From contig BGZK01000013.1 in NCBI GenBank assembly GCA_005406025.1, positions 930,001-994,000 of the forward strand: a stretch of 64,000 bases of DNA, written 5' to 3'. Shown in pieces: positions 45,901 through 58,693 of the stretch. Source of the stretch: Eumeta japonica. Its lineage: Eukaryota > Arthropoda > Insecta > Lepidoptera > Psychidae. Below the pieces are notes generated by a model that did not search any database, was not told the origin of the DNA, and worked only from the letters and a program-made list of their open reading frames with translations. Position 1 is the first letter of the stretch. Every line of letters starts with the position of its first letter. The position numbers were made by a program, and so were the translations under genes.

Positions 45901-47563
45901 CATTCTAACTCTTGAAAGTAAAACAAAAGGTATAATAAAATATTAAATTATTTTGGAGATACTCGCATCACAAAATAAATACATCAGATAAAATCATCAC
46001 ACACAATATCTTTAATAATAATGATAACAGCAATTGAATTTGTTAATAAAATAGAACGATTTTATTTTAAAACGTAAAGGTTATTGCAGAAGCCAGTAAA
46101 TGTTTAAATATGCGTTTCTTTACAAAAAATGTATCGGTTAGGTAACTAACATGTATTCCGCCTATAACATTTATTTAGTCAAAAATGTTCAGGACGCACT
46201 GTGCCTACAACTAAAACTAAGTGCAAGTTACCAGAGTACTGGTGTTTAAAGATCATTACAGATGTTTACAAGTTGAATGTATTTTTAATGCGTTACTAAC
46301 TAAATAAATTAAATAACTGAATGAAGTGCGATATAGTTATATAAAAAAAACAATTATTAAAATATCTTTCTCTAAAAATTTGAATAGATACCTGTAAAAT
46401 TATATGCCATACTTTTAATGGATGATATAGCTATTTTATTTATAAAGCACGTCGTGTTTACTCAACTTTAAAATGGACTTAATTGGTCCCAGAATGGAAC
46501 TCACACAATATCTAATATAAAATCGATCAAAGTTACATAGGATTGAACTCGAAAAACAATGCTCTGACATCGCTTCAGTCATAGATATTTAATTTTTTTT
46601 AAATCTTATAATATATTTTGAATGCAATTAACAATTACATAAGAATACAAATATTAATTATCTTAAATTCGGAGTACTGCGAACCATAGCACATCTGACT
46701 CCTAACGAACAAAACTTTGTCATGTCGTTCTTGTCGCTTATATTACGAAGAATCTCTTATTATCGTTTGCATATGTTATAAAGGTTTTGAAAACAAGGCG
46801 TGGACCGTATATTAAAGTACCTTGAACTCGTAGAGAGACGGCGGTTTAAGTCTAAACCCCGACAATGCTACATAAATTGAATACTTAATAATTTCTTTAT
46901 TAGGCCCGGTGACCTAACGTTGAATTTTTTGAAAGGAACTCTCGCATACTCGCCTTTTTCCGTCTCCATTAGAATCAATGAAATCGTAGCAAATTTTCAA
47001 ACCATTGTTCGCAACACGCTAGCAGCGAGAGATTGCTATTTATCACAATTAACAAAGAGACGTGTTACGCTTGCTCTAAGAATACACCTCCATGGTGGAA
47101 TTGGTGTTTTCAAGATGTGCGTCGTATTAAAATAACATATAAAAACTATACATTATTATCAACAATATCTCTTAAATAATTATTGGAAAATAATCTTTTA
47201 GCGTATCCCAAAATATTGAACTATGTTAATAAATGTTGTGATACACTCTTGTATTCTTTTTTAAATATTACCGAATAATTTTATAAGAATTTTGGTAATT
47301 ACAACTTTCAATATTAGGGAACTCTTGCTTTCTTCATATGACAATTGGCAACACTAAACACTGGTCTATTCTATGGTTAAATTGTTTTAGTGGAACAATG
47401 TAGTGTCAGTACGTATTGTTATGTAGTGAATTTAATAAAAGTTATAGCAAAGAATTGTTGATGTTCTCTTTTAATTCTTCGATTTAGATACTCTCTGCTG
47501 TATTATAGTTTTGGAACGTAACTATATTTCAGCATACAAAGAGAATTTTGTACCTATTAAATT
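42914..47563. other. Intergenic region between GLDC (left) and FADD (right)
   Basis: The two genes are divergently transcribed from the ends of this interval, so it should hold both promoters. I see no strong TATA or initiator that I would stake a call on. Most is AT-rich, except the less AT-rich block at 44570-45290. Confidence 0.5.
44570..45290. other. Unassigned block of higher GC with overlapping open frames
   Basis: Several 60-90 codon frames overlap on both strands (for example 44669-44920 + and 44786-45010 -). The composition differs from the AT-rich flanks. No family motif is recognisable. It is probably a decayed transposon or a captured gene fragment. Confidence 0.3.
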
Positions 47564-48390
47564 ATGACACTCTCAGAGTATGTGAACTTGAAAAAGCAAA
47601 TTATTTTGCATGCTAGCGAGAATGCTAGATATAATTTCTTGTTAGATATGCTAAAAGAGTTTTACAAAGACCAAATAAACTCTCCAAGAAGATTAGAAAA
47701 GATTAAGTCAATTGAAGATCTCTTGCATGTATTAGAAATAAGAGATGTTCTATCAGAAGATGATGTGAGTGTCTTGGTTGAAATTGCAAGTAGACTACCC
47801 AACAAGTTTGGGGAACTTAAGAAGAAAATTGATGATTTCAAAATATCTCGGAGCCAGAGAGAACAGACAAGTTTTAACAGTAAGTATTATCATAGTGTGT
47901 GTAATTAAAGATTCCATCAATTATGTATGAGATATTTTGTTCCAAATCCTTAAATAATACGATAGTATGAAAGGTTTGGTAGTATTTGAATGCTAATTAT
48001 TCAATTTAATAAAATTCTGTTTATTTACCAGGTACAAATGATGTAAGCCATCAGTTCCAACAACAAACTAGAGTTATTCAAGTTGAAACATTAAATTTTG
48101 CTTGGTCTGTAAGCGATAAGAAATTGGAAAGAATGAATGAAACAATAATTGATGAAATTGGTAAATTTTGGAAAGATCTTGCTAGAAATTTAAAAGTAAG
48201 GGAACACTTAATAGACGAAATTGACAAAAAGTTCAATAGTACAGAAGAAAAAGCAAGAGTAGTATTGGAGCATTACAAAAGTAAAGCAGATCCTCAGAGA
48301 TGGTTTTTTAATCTTTGTGAAGGCTTGGAACGATCAAGACGGCGAGACTTAAGTAAGGCATTACAAGAAATAATGACCATGAATATTTAA
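47564..48390 (+). CDS. FADD: FADD-like adaptor (death-effector plus death domain)
   Basis: Two exons, 47564-47879 and 48032-48390, are joined through a 152-base GT-AG intron (donor GTAAGT) and encode 224 residues; Drosophila and human FADD have similar lengths. Residues 1 to about 90 form a death-effector-type helical bundle (SIEDLLHVLEIRDVLSEDDV, then IASRLPNK). A polar linker containing QQQT follows, and residues from about 125 to the end form a death domain (FWKDLARNLKVREHLIDEI, QRWFFNLCEGLERSRRRDL). In insects FADD bridges IMD to the caspase-8 homologue Dredd in defence against Gram-negative bacteria (family knowledge). No membrane segment is present, so the protein is cytoplasmic. The gene appears intact. 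An AATAAA overlaps the stop codon. The family call rests on the two-domain layout plus length, since each domain alone is weakly conserved. Confidence 0.82.
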
Positions 48391-48394
48391 TAAA
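48389..48394 (+). promoter_or_regulatory. AATAAA overlapping the FADD stop codon
   Basis: The stop TAA (48388-48390) is part of TTTAATAAAATG. If used, this signal would leave a 3' UTR of only some tens of bases. Other AT-rich signals downstream are equally possible. Confidence 0.3.
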
Positions 48395-51000
48395 ATGCTG
48401 CAATAATGAAATATTGTTTATTTGTTTATATTTTTAAAAAATAAGAGGATTTGTTTGAATTCAATTACGGACTAATGGTTACGTTAAAAATGAATTACAT
48501 TTCTTAAATATCAGTATCAATTTACATCAATGTATATTTGTTGAAAAAAAAAGTGTGTACAAATTCTTGAAATATTTTTTTAAATTAATTATTTGCAATA
48601 TAATTGTCTATTTTTGGAGATGATTCTATTTAGTTTTTATGTATTTATTTTTATTCTGTAATAATATATGCTTAGAATGTGGTAATGGAGTTTATGAATT
48701 TAATTGGGTAATCTGTCGTATGAGTCACAAAATTATGGTTTTAAACTAGCAAGTGTATTTTATCATTCAAAGTGGCAATAAATTATTAGTAAGAATAATA
48801 TTCATGACACATTTAATGGACCTTAACAGTTTAAAAAAATATATGCAATTTGATGGTTCTATATATTGATCTCCATAGACATAGTTTTTCTACAAATTAA
48901 AAATATTGGCAATATATTGATATTTTTTAAAGTATTTAATTTAGCTTAAACAATTAATAATGTTTGATTTAAAGAAATTTATTTCTCAAAGAATGCACAT
49001 ATACCATTCATTTATAGAGAAATTAAATAATAAATTATTACAGTATTATAACATGACCCTGAAGTGTCCAGAAATTTAGTGTCTACTTAAGTTGATGCAA
49101 GGTAACATTATCTGTATATCATTTTTATTATATATTAAGAAATACAAAAGTAAGTTTATATAGACAATTATAATATATTGACAGCTAGACAGATTGTAAT
49201 AAAATTTTGCTTAGAGGTATATTATGTTCTCAAATAGAATATAAGATTAATTTAATTAGATTGTATTATATTATACATAACAACATTGCCTTTTATCTAG
49301 AAAATGAATAAATACCTGTAATAACGGTATTTATACATTTTGTTGTGTTTTGATGCCCTTTCCAGTATAGATCATAATTTGCTATTACTACCATTAGCAC
49401 CTAAGGGAGGACCAAGACCGGCATTGAAATCGAAAATGGGACAGGGACTGGACTCGACTGTGAAACCAGAATTGACATTGAAAATATGACCTTGATTGCA
49501 ATTAAAATTGACAGCAAAATCAATGATGATGAAGGAATTAATTCTAATCTATGTTCACTGTAGCAAAACCGAGTTTGAATAATAAAAAAAAATGCTAAAT
49601 TTAAATTTATGCCATGCAAAGCGGGCAGGTGACCTCTAGTATCTAATATTTTAAATTTAATTATGGATTGTCTACTGAACATCTACCTGTTTACTTAAAA
49701 AGTTTACTGTTAATTTATTTTTAAATACACTCAGTGTCTATATTTTTTATATTATCTGGTAGGTTGTTATATGCTTGTATTCCTTCCAATCTTGTTTTTC
49801 TTTTTTGTATAATGTTCTCGGTGTAATTTGTTTCAAATTATTTTTGTTTCTTATAGCATATTTATGCTTATATATCAAAAGATAATAATGGTTTATTGCT
49901 TATTCACCTTTTGTTAAACACATGATAGAAAACCGTCAGAGGTGTAGCCCATCACAATCTAAAATCTCATGGTTTTTGTCACAAGCAGGCATAATTATTA
50001 AAGTTTCTGATTATTTTTTTATTATTTATTCCTTTTTTTAAATTGTAGTGCTGTTGTGTTTGTATATTTCTATACATTTGCCAAAAATTGATTGTGGGTG
50101 ATGTAGAAAGAATAATAGAATATAATAAAACTGTTTTTTTTGTTTGTTGGCAAACACCCTAATCACTAATAGACAAATTGTCATAGTTTTCGTAGATAGC
50201 TTTGAGCACCATATAGAGTTTACTTCATCAATATTGGCTTATTGACGTTTAGTTCATTCTTAAAGGGCAATCATAAAAGTTTACAGATTGTTTTCTCAGG
50301 GACTTGAGCTTCATTGTGTGGCACACTAAAGAACCAATATAATTTTTTATGTCAGAAAATAAATTCCATGTGTATGAAGACATGTCCCCATTAGTAATAA
50401 AATAAAACTTATTGATTCTAAAAAAAATTGTATTAATATCTTCTTGTTCTTACATTTGTACTTAACAACAAATTGAAAATGCGAATGCTAAACAGCCAAT
50501 CCATTTGAATATAAATGTGCATTTAATATTGTCATGTGCTTTACTGTACAAGATACATTGATAATGATGGGATTCAAGATTTTTCAGAACACTCCCTGGT
50601 TTTGTATTTTTCTTTGTGACTGAATATGTAATTAATAATTGAATGCACAAAGATATAATGATACAGCTATTACTGTGGCATTAAATATTTAGACCTAGAT
50701 ATATTTGTGTAGGGTCCCTTAAATTAAACATTTACATATTTAGCAATTTCACTTTAGACATTATTATAACCATGGACTCTATGAAGGGGGGTGCACTTGC
50801 ACCTCCTGGTTTTGATTAATTAGAAAGAAAACATAAATATATAACATATAGTATTAATATGCACCCCCCTGAAAATAATTGTGCCAGTGCCCATGATTAT
50901 GATTGCTAATATTATAAGCAGTACCTAATATAAACATTTGCAAGATGAGAAATTGTTTGAATGGGATTTTAAATACTTCACATTTATTTTAAGTTATCCC
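48391..51000. other. AT-rich intergenic stretch after FADD
   Basis: No gene seen. 49409-49520 is a purine-rich cryptically simple tract (GGACCAAGACCGGCATTGAA, ATCGAAAATGGGACAGGGAC) and accounts for the frame at 49401-49682. Confidence 0.5.
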
Positions 51001-51272
51001 TTAATGTCCCTCCGGCGACATACAAATGATTAATCTGGGGCTTTTTTCATTTTTTTTTTCTCTACTGTTTTGGAATGGTTACTTCGGCCTTTGTTTACCT
51101 ATCTTTCTAACGTCTACATGCTCAAGAAACCAGTGCTTGTTTCCATCTCTTTATGGATGGTGGTAGGAAACGAGTACCAAGTCTCCTGTCCGTCTCGTCA
51201 TTCTGTAAAAACCGCGCCGACCGTACCCTCTATTCGGTTTCCGTTGGTATAAATATGCGACCCAACTATACA

Positions 51273-51306
51273 GGTCATGAGGAAAATATATATTTTCCTC
51301 ACGACC
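51273..51306. repeat. 16-bp palindrome with 2-base loop
   Basis: GGTCATGAGGAAAATA (51273-51288) and TATTTTCCTCACGACC (51291-51306), one mismatch. Confidence 0.9.
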
Positions 51307-51639
51307 TCTGTAGTCGGGCCCCGCTTCGCCTTGGGCAACGTAAGGTACTAACGTCGCTGCTGGACGTTGCAATGTCGTTGAGTTAGTACGCACGTAAGAA
51401 GTTATCATTTTTTGGCATAAATACATAACATTTTTTTTTCATCAATCGAGGATCGAGACATCTTAATTTTTTTGTCAGATATCATCACATTGAAATTGCT
51501 TACAAAATATTTTCTTTGACTTGGTTCTTGCATCTGCAATCCTATTATAAAGTTGAATGTTAACGGGCGATTGAGACGTCTTTATTTATTTATCAGAAGA
51601 TGCCATATTAAATTAAGTATATAATAAATGTTTCGTACT

Positions 51640-53080
51640 TGTAACAGTACTTGTTAGGCGTATTTCTCCAAACAGGCTTAACGGTTCACCATTTATGTGT
51701 ACTACTAGGTCACCGTACTTAAGTTTTTTAATAAGCATCATCGATTTGGTTTTCGGTGGCGCGAATCTCAACTTGTTTTAACCCCCTAGCAATGCACGTC
51801 AACGAAAGTCCGGTTAGCTTCCTCCTCCTCTGACTAAGCCGACTGTTCGGAAAACATAAGAACCACAGCATCTGTACATATACGCCGATTTCCCGGAGTG
51901 CTCAGAGTAAGGAGTCCAGAATGAAGTTCCAAAAGGTTGGGCCAGCTATGAAGCCCCGTATATAACTTTTGGAAATCCCCTTCCCGTTTTCTTCCCCAGC
52001 GTACCATATTACAACTTCGTGTTTTCAAAGGTAACAACGTACCGTGCCGTAGAGGCTTACTGGACAGTATTGTGCGAGCAGCAGGATCATCAACGCCGGC
52101 CACTAGCATTGTTGAAGGCGCCCTCTGTGATTGAATGACACGATTAGAATAATCTTTTTGAGTTTTATCTCACTGTCGATATATGTCACTAGATCCTATG
52201 ATCTAATGACGGAGGACGTCATCCGTCCTGTACTTAGGTGTGAAGCCATACCACGTCGCTTGCATTTTTAGCATCAAATGCCATTATATGCGCCCAACCA
52301 ACATCCTTTCCAAGGTTTTTCCCAGCATAGTAAGCATACCGATAAAGCGGGAGGACTTCGAACGAGCATAGTCGTCCTTGAATGGCTTAGGGATGTCTTA
52401 ATAATAGCCACTTTCTAGGCCCGCGGAAAGTATTCCGGCTCAAGAATTTATTTACCATCGCTAGGAACAATCCCAGATCTCACAAAATGGACACCTGTCA
52501 TATGTCCGAAGTGAACCCATTAATGGCCGGAGCCTTCCGAGGTTGAAAACCTTTAAAAGCATTCTTTACTTCGGCTCTGATAAATGGCGCGTCCATCCCT
52601 AGCGACTCTTCTGAAACCAAAGGACTATCCCCATAAGTTTATCTTTCAACTTCCACACGATGTGGATCATCAGTATCGACCCAGTCATCAGGGAAAAGGT
52701 TTCCACCAGGAGAGTCGGAGACTCATCCAATCCTAATTCTAGTCACGAGTCGATTTGGACCAGAACATTCTCTCGGTTTCTTCTCGTTTCCCTGATGACG
52801 CTGTAGATGCTGTCCCACAGGCTCCCCCATACTACGAAAAACAAAACCGCTTCCAGCTTATGGTCTGCGCCTCGGCAGCTGCCCATTCATACAGCTCTTC
52901 AGCTTCCAAATGTTCTCCGATCACATACTCCCATCTGCTAGGGCTGCATTTCGAATGTGACAAGTCTTAGTGCGCGCATCACGCTTTAGCTTCTGTAACA
53001 CGAGATTCCATCAGAGGAGTTTGTCTACGCTTAGAGCTTTTTCGTGGAATAGCAACTATATAAGCTTATCGAGTGTGTTT
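51640..53080 (-). mobile_element. Decayed R1-clade non-LTR retrotransposon, RT region
   Basis: Read on the - strand in shifting frames: WAAAEAQTISWKRFCF and SLWDSIYSVIRETRRNRENV (linker before the RT, about 52950-52750), then AEVKNAFKGFQPRKAPAING and GFTSD (RT block 1, about 52590-52500), then the active-site region surviving as DAVVLMFSEQSA with EEEANRTF (about 51870-51810), then NKLRFAPPKTKSMMLIKKLK. The order and spacing fit the R1 group of insect LINEs. Stops and frameshifts are frequent; parts between blocks are lost. Confidence 0.65.
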
Positions 53081-53518
53081 AGTATAAGTCAAGCTGGTGG
53101 CACGAGCCTACAAATGTCACTATCTCGATGTTCAGACCCAGTTCGCTTAGAGCATGTTAGACAGTTAGACATGCCTCACAATGCCCAACGCTATAACTTC
53201 ACTACACTTAATCAGATTCCTGTTTTGTAATTATAAAACATCATCAAATTTAGACTACATTTTTTAAGCCATATTAATTAGTCACCTCTTGATTGCTTCC
53301 ATCCGGTCTCCATAAAATTTCTTTGAGAAAAATTGGCTTCACCGAATTCGACGTTTTTTTGATAGCAAATGACGAGCAACTGATTGACACTAGGTACCGT
53401 TATAACGGCTCAGTGTTACCAGAAAACAGTCTAGTCTTCTGCTTACAAGAGAAAACAATAATATTAGAAATAGATTTTTAGTTAGTAGCGTTTCAAGTTG
53501 ATTTCGCTGTTTGGGCGA

Positions 53519-54018
53519 AATTCGGTATGATTGGCAAAGTTGTTAGATTTGACGCTAAGAAATGGCGCCTTTAAAGAAAACAATGACTTACATTTCACGA
53601 TCTAATAGATGGTGCTTTTAAAAAAATATCGACTTACATTTTACGATCTAACAGATGGCGCTTTTGAAGAAAACACTGACTTACATTTTACGATCTAAAA
53701 GATGGCGCTTTTGAAGAAAACACTGGCTTACATTTTATGACCTAATAGATGGCGCTTTTGATAAAACATTGACTTACATTTTACTCTCTAATAGATGGTG
53801 CTTTTAAAAAAAATATCGACTTACATTTCACGATCTAACAGATGGTGCTTTTAAGAGAAACACTGACTTACATTTCATGATCTAACAGATAACGCTTTTG
53901 AAGAAAACATTGACTTACGTTGTACCATGCAACAGATGACGCTTTTAAAGAAAACACTGACTTACATCTTACAAAATTCGGCAGAATTGGCAAAATTGTA
54001 GTATTTGACTGTATGTCC
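53519..54018. repeat. 47-bp minisatellite, about 8-9 copies, between short direct repeats
   Basis: The unit contains GACTTACATTTTACGATCTA, then ACAGATGGCGCTTTTGAAGA and AAACACT. GACTTACATT-like starts recur near 53585, 53632, 53678, 53725, 53771, 53818, 53866, 53913 and 53959. The array is bounded by two copies of an ATTCGG..ATTGGCAAA..TT-type direct repeat at about 53520-53553 and 53985-54018. There are no unique spacers, so it is not a CRISPR array. Confidence 0.9.
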
Positions 54019-54272
54019 TATTCCTTTTCATCTTGGAGACGTCCCTGATAGCGACTGTAGGCAATCTGGTGGCTTTAAGGTCAGTCCCGCGTATTTTCAG
54101 CCGTTCCACTATTCTCTTACAGTCCTAGGCAGAGGAGCAGCTTATCGCGACCAATTTTTTACTTCTTAGCTCGTCTACAGCCATATCCATTTCTCTAGCA
54201 TTGACTTACATCACGTAATTTTCTGCGGTATTATTTTTAAACTTGAATGCAATTATTAGTATGTGACCTCTT

Positions 54273-54593
54273 CTAGGTCAGACTCCAAGAACAGCAGTTT
54301 TTGCGGCAACTGCCAAAGGTTTTGCCTTTGCTGCCGCTTCGGCATAGTTGAGGAAACGCAGAGCTGGTTTTGCCACCACCGCCTTTCGGATCTTCGAAAT
54401 TCTCAGGTACGTCGATGTATCCCAAGAAATTGCGCATCGAGGAAACGTCAGCCATTACCTCGTCCATTTTCTTCTCCATGACGAGTATCGAATCGAGATT
54501 TGCTTGAGTGATTTTGTACATGCGTTTCTCCGCGACTTCAAGTTCCGCCGTCCTTCTCGCTTTTTCTCGCTCGAGTTCAATGACAACCTCCAA
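54273..54593 (-). pseudogene. Possible LINE ORF1 fragment (coiled-coil)
   Basis: The frame gives a charged helical segment ELEREKARRTAELEVAEKRM followed by ANLDSILVMEKKMDEVM, predicted coiled coil, then a glycine/lysine patch. Such segments occur in ORF1 proteins of insect R1-like LINEs. It is on the same strand and on the 5' side of the RT remnant at 51640-53080, as ORF1 should be, but the minisatellite and missing endonuclease lie between. Tentative. Confidence 0.4.
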
Positions 54594-55142
54594 CGGGATT
54601 CATTTAGGTATATTGGCATAGTTTTATAATATCTGGTGTATACTGTAAAGCTATTCCAATATAGCTATATAATGTATACTCCTTTTGTTTCCTACAGCGT
54701 CATTTTAGTACCTGCCAGAAATATGAAAATAGATATCTATGTTATTCTATAGAAACAAAATAGAAAAATAAATGCTTCGGAATCTTTTCTTTTTTCAACA
54801 GAGCCAAACAGAATATTGTTTTAAAATCAGATTGGGACCGTTTTATACTTTCAACATTTATTAAATACAAATACTAGATGCCGTGGTATCTCAAAGCAAC
54901 ATTTAAGTCCATACATGTACGAGGAGCGTTCACTATAAAGTGAAAATGAGGTATAAACTGTTTGGAACTAAAAAATACTGGCTAGTAAAATTAAAATGTT
55001 GATTAGATTTTAAAAAAAGGAAAAAATTAATTTTTTTTTATGGAAGTTTTTTGTTTGCAGTCTGTCATAGTGTATTGTTGAATTGGAAAAAATTGAATTA
55101 AGTGTCTGTATTTGAAAAAGGATAGAGTAAATGTTCCACCAT

Positions 55143-57163
55143 TAGTCCATTGAAAAGTTACATTTGGGTTTGGTTTTTAGAGACGTAATTTTATTTTTTG
55201 ATGATGTAAAGCTAAAACAGTTTGCACCCTTGTCCCATCTTGAAAATAGTTGAAATGGTATTTACGATATATCTCTTAAACTATTTATTTGATAAAAAAT
55301 TTGTTAACATTTTTGTTACAAATTAAATTCTCTTTTGGTCCAGTAACTTTTTGTCGTATAACTATAAATAAAAAGTTATAAGCGAAAATTTCAGAAATTC
55401 GACAAAATTATATTTTCGATTTTAACTTTTTTTATCATTTTACGAAAAATGATATCGACCATTTTTGTAGATCGTTTTGAGGAACAACTTTCATTCGCAT
55501 CATTTTTTCATTAAGTCAATAGTTAATTTTACAGCGCCCGAAGTGAGTACCATTTTTCAGTACTCTTAACTATACCTATATTATACGTGTGTACCTATAA
55601 TATGTCATCAGTTATTGATTGTTTTTACTTTATTATTATAATTTTTAATTCTAAATTTTGCAATATTATTAATAATTAAATATTGACTTTTTCCCACCAC
55701 CCACGAGGTAGAGTCTAGAGGCGCGTTTTTTTACGTGGTATCCCCAATAGGCATAATCCACGGTGATTTTCTAAATTAGAACTACTCCGTCCTCAGTCGT
55801 TTCTGATGGACCAGGCTGCGGCTCAGCATCTGATCGGGTTTCTGAATTAAATACCAGTGGGAGAACTGGAGAAGGAAGGTGTTAATGTTGGCGGTTCATC
55901 ATCAAAGTCATTTTCATTTATTAATTCTGAGAGTTCCATTACGTTGCTGCAAGTCTCTCCAGAACAATGGAAGCATACTGCAGAACATTTCATTCCTGCT
56001 TTTCGGCATCCACACATCGCTCCACAGTTTCCTTTGCATTTGCAAAAGATCAATTTTAGAAGCTCAGGGTGCTGGAGGTTTAGAGTTCTGCACTGGCATC
56101 AATAATTTCCACATTTTTCCAGCCCCAGTCTTCGGATCATTATAATTACCAAGCCACGACTGGACCTGATGGTAGACTCGGAAAGTATGAAAGCGAGCTG
56201 TGTCTTGTGTTGGAGGAAGTGAAGATAAATTAAATGTACTTTTGTCACTGCCTTGGCGAATTGTTTGTATCTTAGGCTGTCAAGAGAATTATCATCTTTA
56301 TTACCACCGTATAAAGAGATAAAAAACGTTCACGCTTAGGCGACAACTTCAACACAATGTTATGAGCTATTCTTACAATAACAGAGGTTTGAAATAATAA
56401 TAACAATAGCAGGCAGCTGTTCTTTTATTCCCTCATGGTCACTTGGGTATTTTCTACCTGAACAGTATTCTCGGTAACGCCATCAGATTTAAAATTATTT
56501 TAAAAATCAATAATTGTTAAATCCTGTTATGGAGTGAAAAAGAGTCAATATTTAATTATTAATAATATTGCAAAATTTAGAATTAAAAAAATTATAATAA
56601 TAAAGTAAAAAAAACAATCAATAACTGATGACATATTATAGGTACACACGTATAATATAGGTATAGTTAAGAGTACTGAAAAATAGTACTCACTTCGGAG
56701 CGCTGCAAAACCTCAACCATTGACCCAATGAAAAAATGATGCGAATGAAAGTTGTTCCTCAAAAAACGATCTACAAAAACGGTCAGATATCATTTTTTCG
56801 TAAAATGATAAAAAAAAAGTTAAATCGAAAAATATAAATTTTTTTCTCGAATTTCTGAAGATTTTCGCTTATAACTTTTTTATTTATAGATATACGACAA
56901 AAAGTTACTGGACCAAAGTTGTAGAGAATTTAATTTGTAACAAAAAATGTTAACAAATTTTTTTTATCAAATAAATAGTTTAAGAGATATATCGTAAATA
57001 CCATTTCAACCCCTATTTTCAAGATGGCGGCCGTGGGACAAGGGTGGCGACCCCACAAACTTGTTTTTAGCTTTACACTGACCCCCACACATCAAAAAAA
57101 TAAAATTACGTCCTCTAAAAAACGCAAGTTAAGGCCTAAAAAATGTAACATTTTAATGGACTA
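55143..57163. mobile_element. Long-inverted-repeat element nested in a mariner
   Basis: Left arm about 55143-55698 and right arm about 56533-57163 are inverted copies over some 550-630 bases with scattered indels. Both start TAGTCCATT at the outer ends. The flanks share CAT just outside (55140-55142 and 57164-57166), a possible 3-base target duplication; alternatively the outer TA is the duplication and the ends begin GTCCATT. The core (55699-56532) carries a decayed Cys-rich gene on the - strand. I cannot assign a superfamily. Confidence 0.75.
55847..56420 (-). pseudogene. Decayed Cys-rich (CXC-like) gene of an uncharacterised arthropod family
   Basis: Read on the - strand in shifting frames: SPKRERFLSLY, YGGNKDDNSLDSLRYKQFAK, NLSSLPPTQDTARFHTFRVY, HQVQSWLGNYNDP, KPPAP, then in the open frame 55847-56053 FCKCKGNCGAMCGCRKAGMK followed by CSAVCFHCSGETCSNV. 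I recognise this order (SLPPT, RVYHQVQ.WLG, PPAPE, then C-C-C cluster) as a multi-copy arthropod protein family without known function. The cysteine cluster resembles CXC/tesmin zinc-binding domains. At least three frame breaks are present. Its position inside a long-inverted-repeat element suggests a mobile-element gene. Confidence 0.55.
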
Positions 57164-58693
57164 CATATTCTACAGTTGCCCTTTGGTGTGCTGCATTTAA
57201 ACGTGGAAGGATACACGCCAAAGATTATCCTCGCTCGGACCGCCCGACAACGGTAGTGACCGAAACAGTTTTTACTGTTAAAAAAATGCTCTAGCAGATC
57301 GTTGTTTTATAGCCGAAGAAACAAAGATTTCGACTAGTAGTGTGCATAGCATTGAAAAAAAAACAAGCTAAATATTTCTCGAGCTTCTTTGGAACTTTTA
57401 CAAGATCTCGATATATTTTTGACTCGATTTAGAACCATGAATGACACGTGGCTGCACCGATACGATCCAGAAACAAAACAAATGGACTTGGGAAAGACCA
57501 TCATTTCTAAACCCTAAGAAATTTAAGGCGGATCCTTCTGCCGAAAAAGTCATGGACTATCTTTTCTGGGATAGTAAAGGGGTGGTCATGACAGAATATC
57601 TCAGCTTGTGTTATGGCCTCTTTGTATGCGGGACGAATAAAAAAAATTGCGTAACGAAATTGGAAAGAAACGGCATGGCAAACTACCTAAACTAAGGAAA
57701 GATGGAACTGAACTAAGTCGTTTTGTTCCATCAAGATAATGCCTCAGCTCGCAGGTCTACTGTCGCTACGGTTGCAATTTGAGAAGCTGGCTTCACCTTC
57801 CATATTAACCCGACCTTGCCCCTAGTGATTTCTATTGGTTAGTAAGTCTATTTAGTTCAAGGTTGAAGGAGTATCTGAAAAGCGCAGCGCCTAGGTACAG
57901 GAATTTTAAGGTGCTCAAGATATTTTTAAGAATTTGAAAGTTTAATAAAAAAAGATATGTATTGTTATAAAATTATTTTATTAAGTTTATTTTTAAAAAG
58001 TAACATTTAATAATCGTTACCAACGACATATTCTTACTTTTATTGATCGCCCCTCATACAGAAACTTCAAGAATTAGTAGTATCATAATTTTAACATATT
58101 ATAGTCTAGTCAAGAAGTAATTTTCTGTGAAAAATAGTTATAAGACTCGTAAAAATATAAGCGACGGGTCATTCGATTGAGAATGCAATTCCAAGAAATT
58201 ACCTTTTCTTTTTTATTTTCATGTCCACAAATTTGCAATCGTTATTAACGGAGGCATTTGGTTTTTTTTGGAAATAGCTCTAAAAATATAAAAGATAGCG
58301 ACAATCGGAAATAAATACTTAAAAAGTAAAGAAATTTGCTATAAAACTTCTGAAGCTCCTATCTCCATTAGTTACAATTTTAATGCATCGCAGAAAGTAG
58401 GTCTAACGTTAAATGTCAATTTTAAAAAATATGATATTTAAAATTTGAAGGATAAAATCCTGTTGGAAAAATATTTTAAAAACAATTTTCCAAAAAGCTA
58501 AATACTTGTTATATATTTTTTTCCAAAAGTCGATTTACATAGAAAATTGTTTAAATATTTGTTTTTTCTTTTCTTCTCGAGGCATCTTGCGTACATATAG
58601 TAATACTTAACAAGATCATGTCGAAATTTTTTTAAAAGTTATTTATTTTAGTTGATTAAATTTAACAAAAGATGATAAAACACAGATTTTTTT

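Larger units (their letters stand above)
54920..58056 (+). mobile_element. Mariner interrupted by a 2-kb insertion
   Basis: Left end after TA: CGAGGAGCGTTCACTATAAA; right end, on the reverse strand, TGAGGGGCGATCAATAAAAG, followed by TA (58057-58058). Left part carries the leader and MEKIELSV; after the insertion the frame resumes STVALWCAAFKRGR, then DYPRSDRPTTV, KWTWERPSFLNPKKF (57441-57695, open), VLFHQDNASARRS. Without the insert it is about 1.1 kb. Stops and shifts make it inactive. It is the same family as the element at 26338-27590. Confidence 0.8.

Noticed and set aside
47564..48390. FADD as a caspase or IMD gene
   Set aside because: No caspase catalytic motif and two death-fold domains in FADD order and length.
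51151..51426. 91-codon - strand frame
   Set aside because: No family match; it overlaps a palindrome and lies past the LINE remnant.
53519..54018. Possible CRISPR-like repeat array
   Set aside because: Units are contiguous and diverged with no unique spacers, and the DNA is animal.
55857..56145. + strand frames of 82 and 88 codons
   Set aside because: They are antisense to the Cys-rich pseudogene, which has recognisable motifs.
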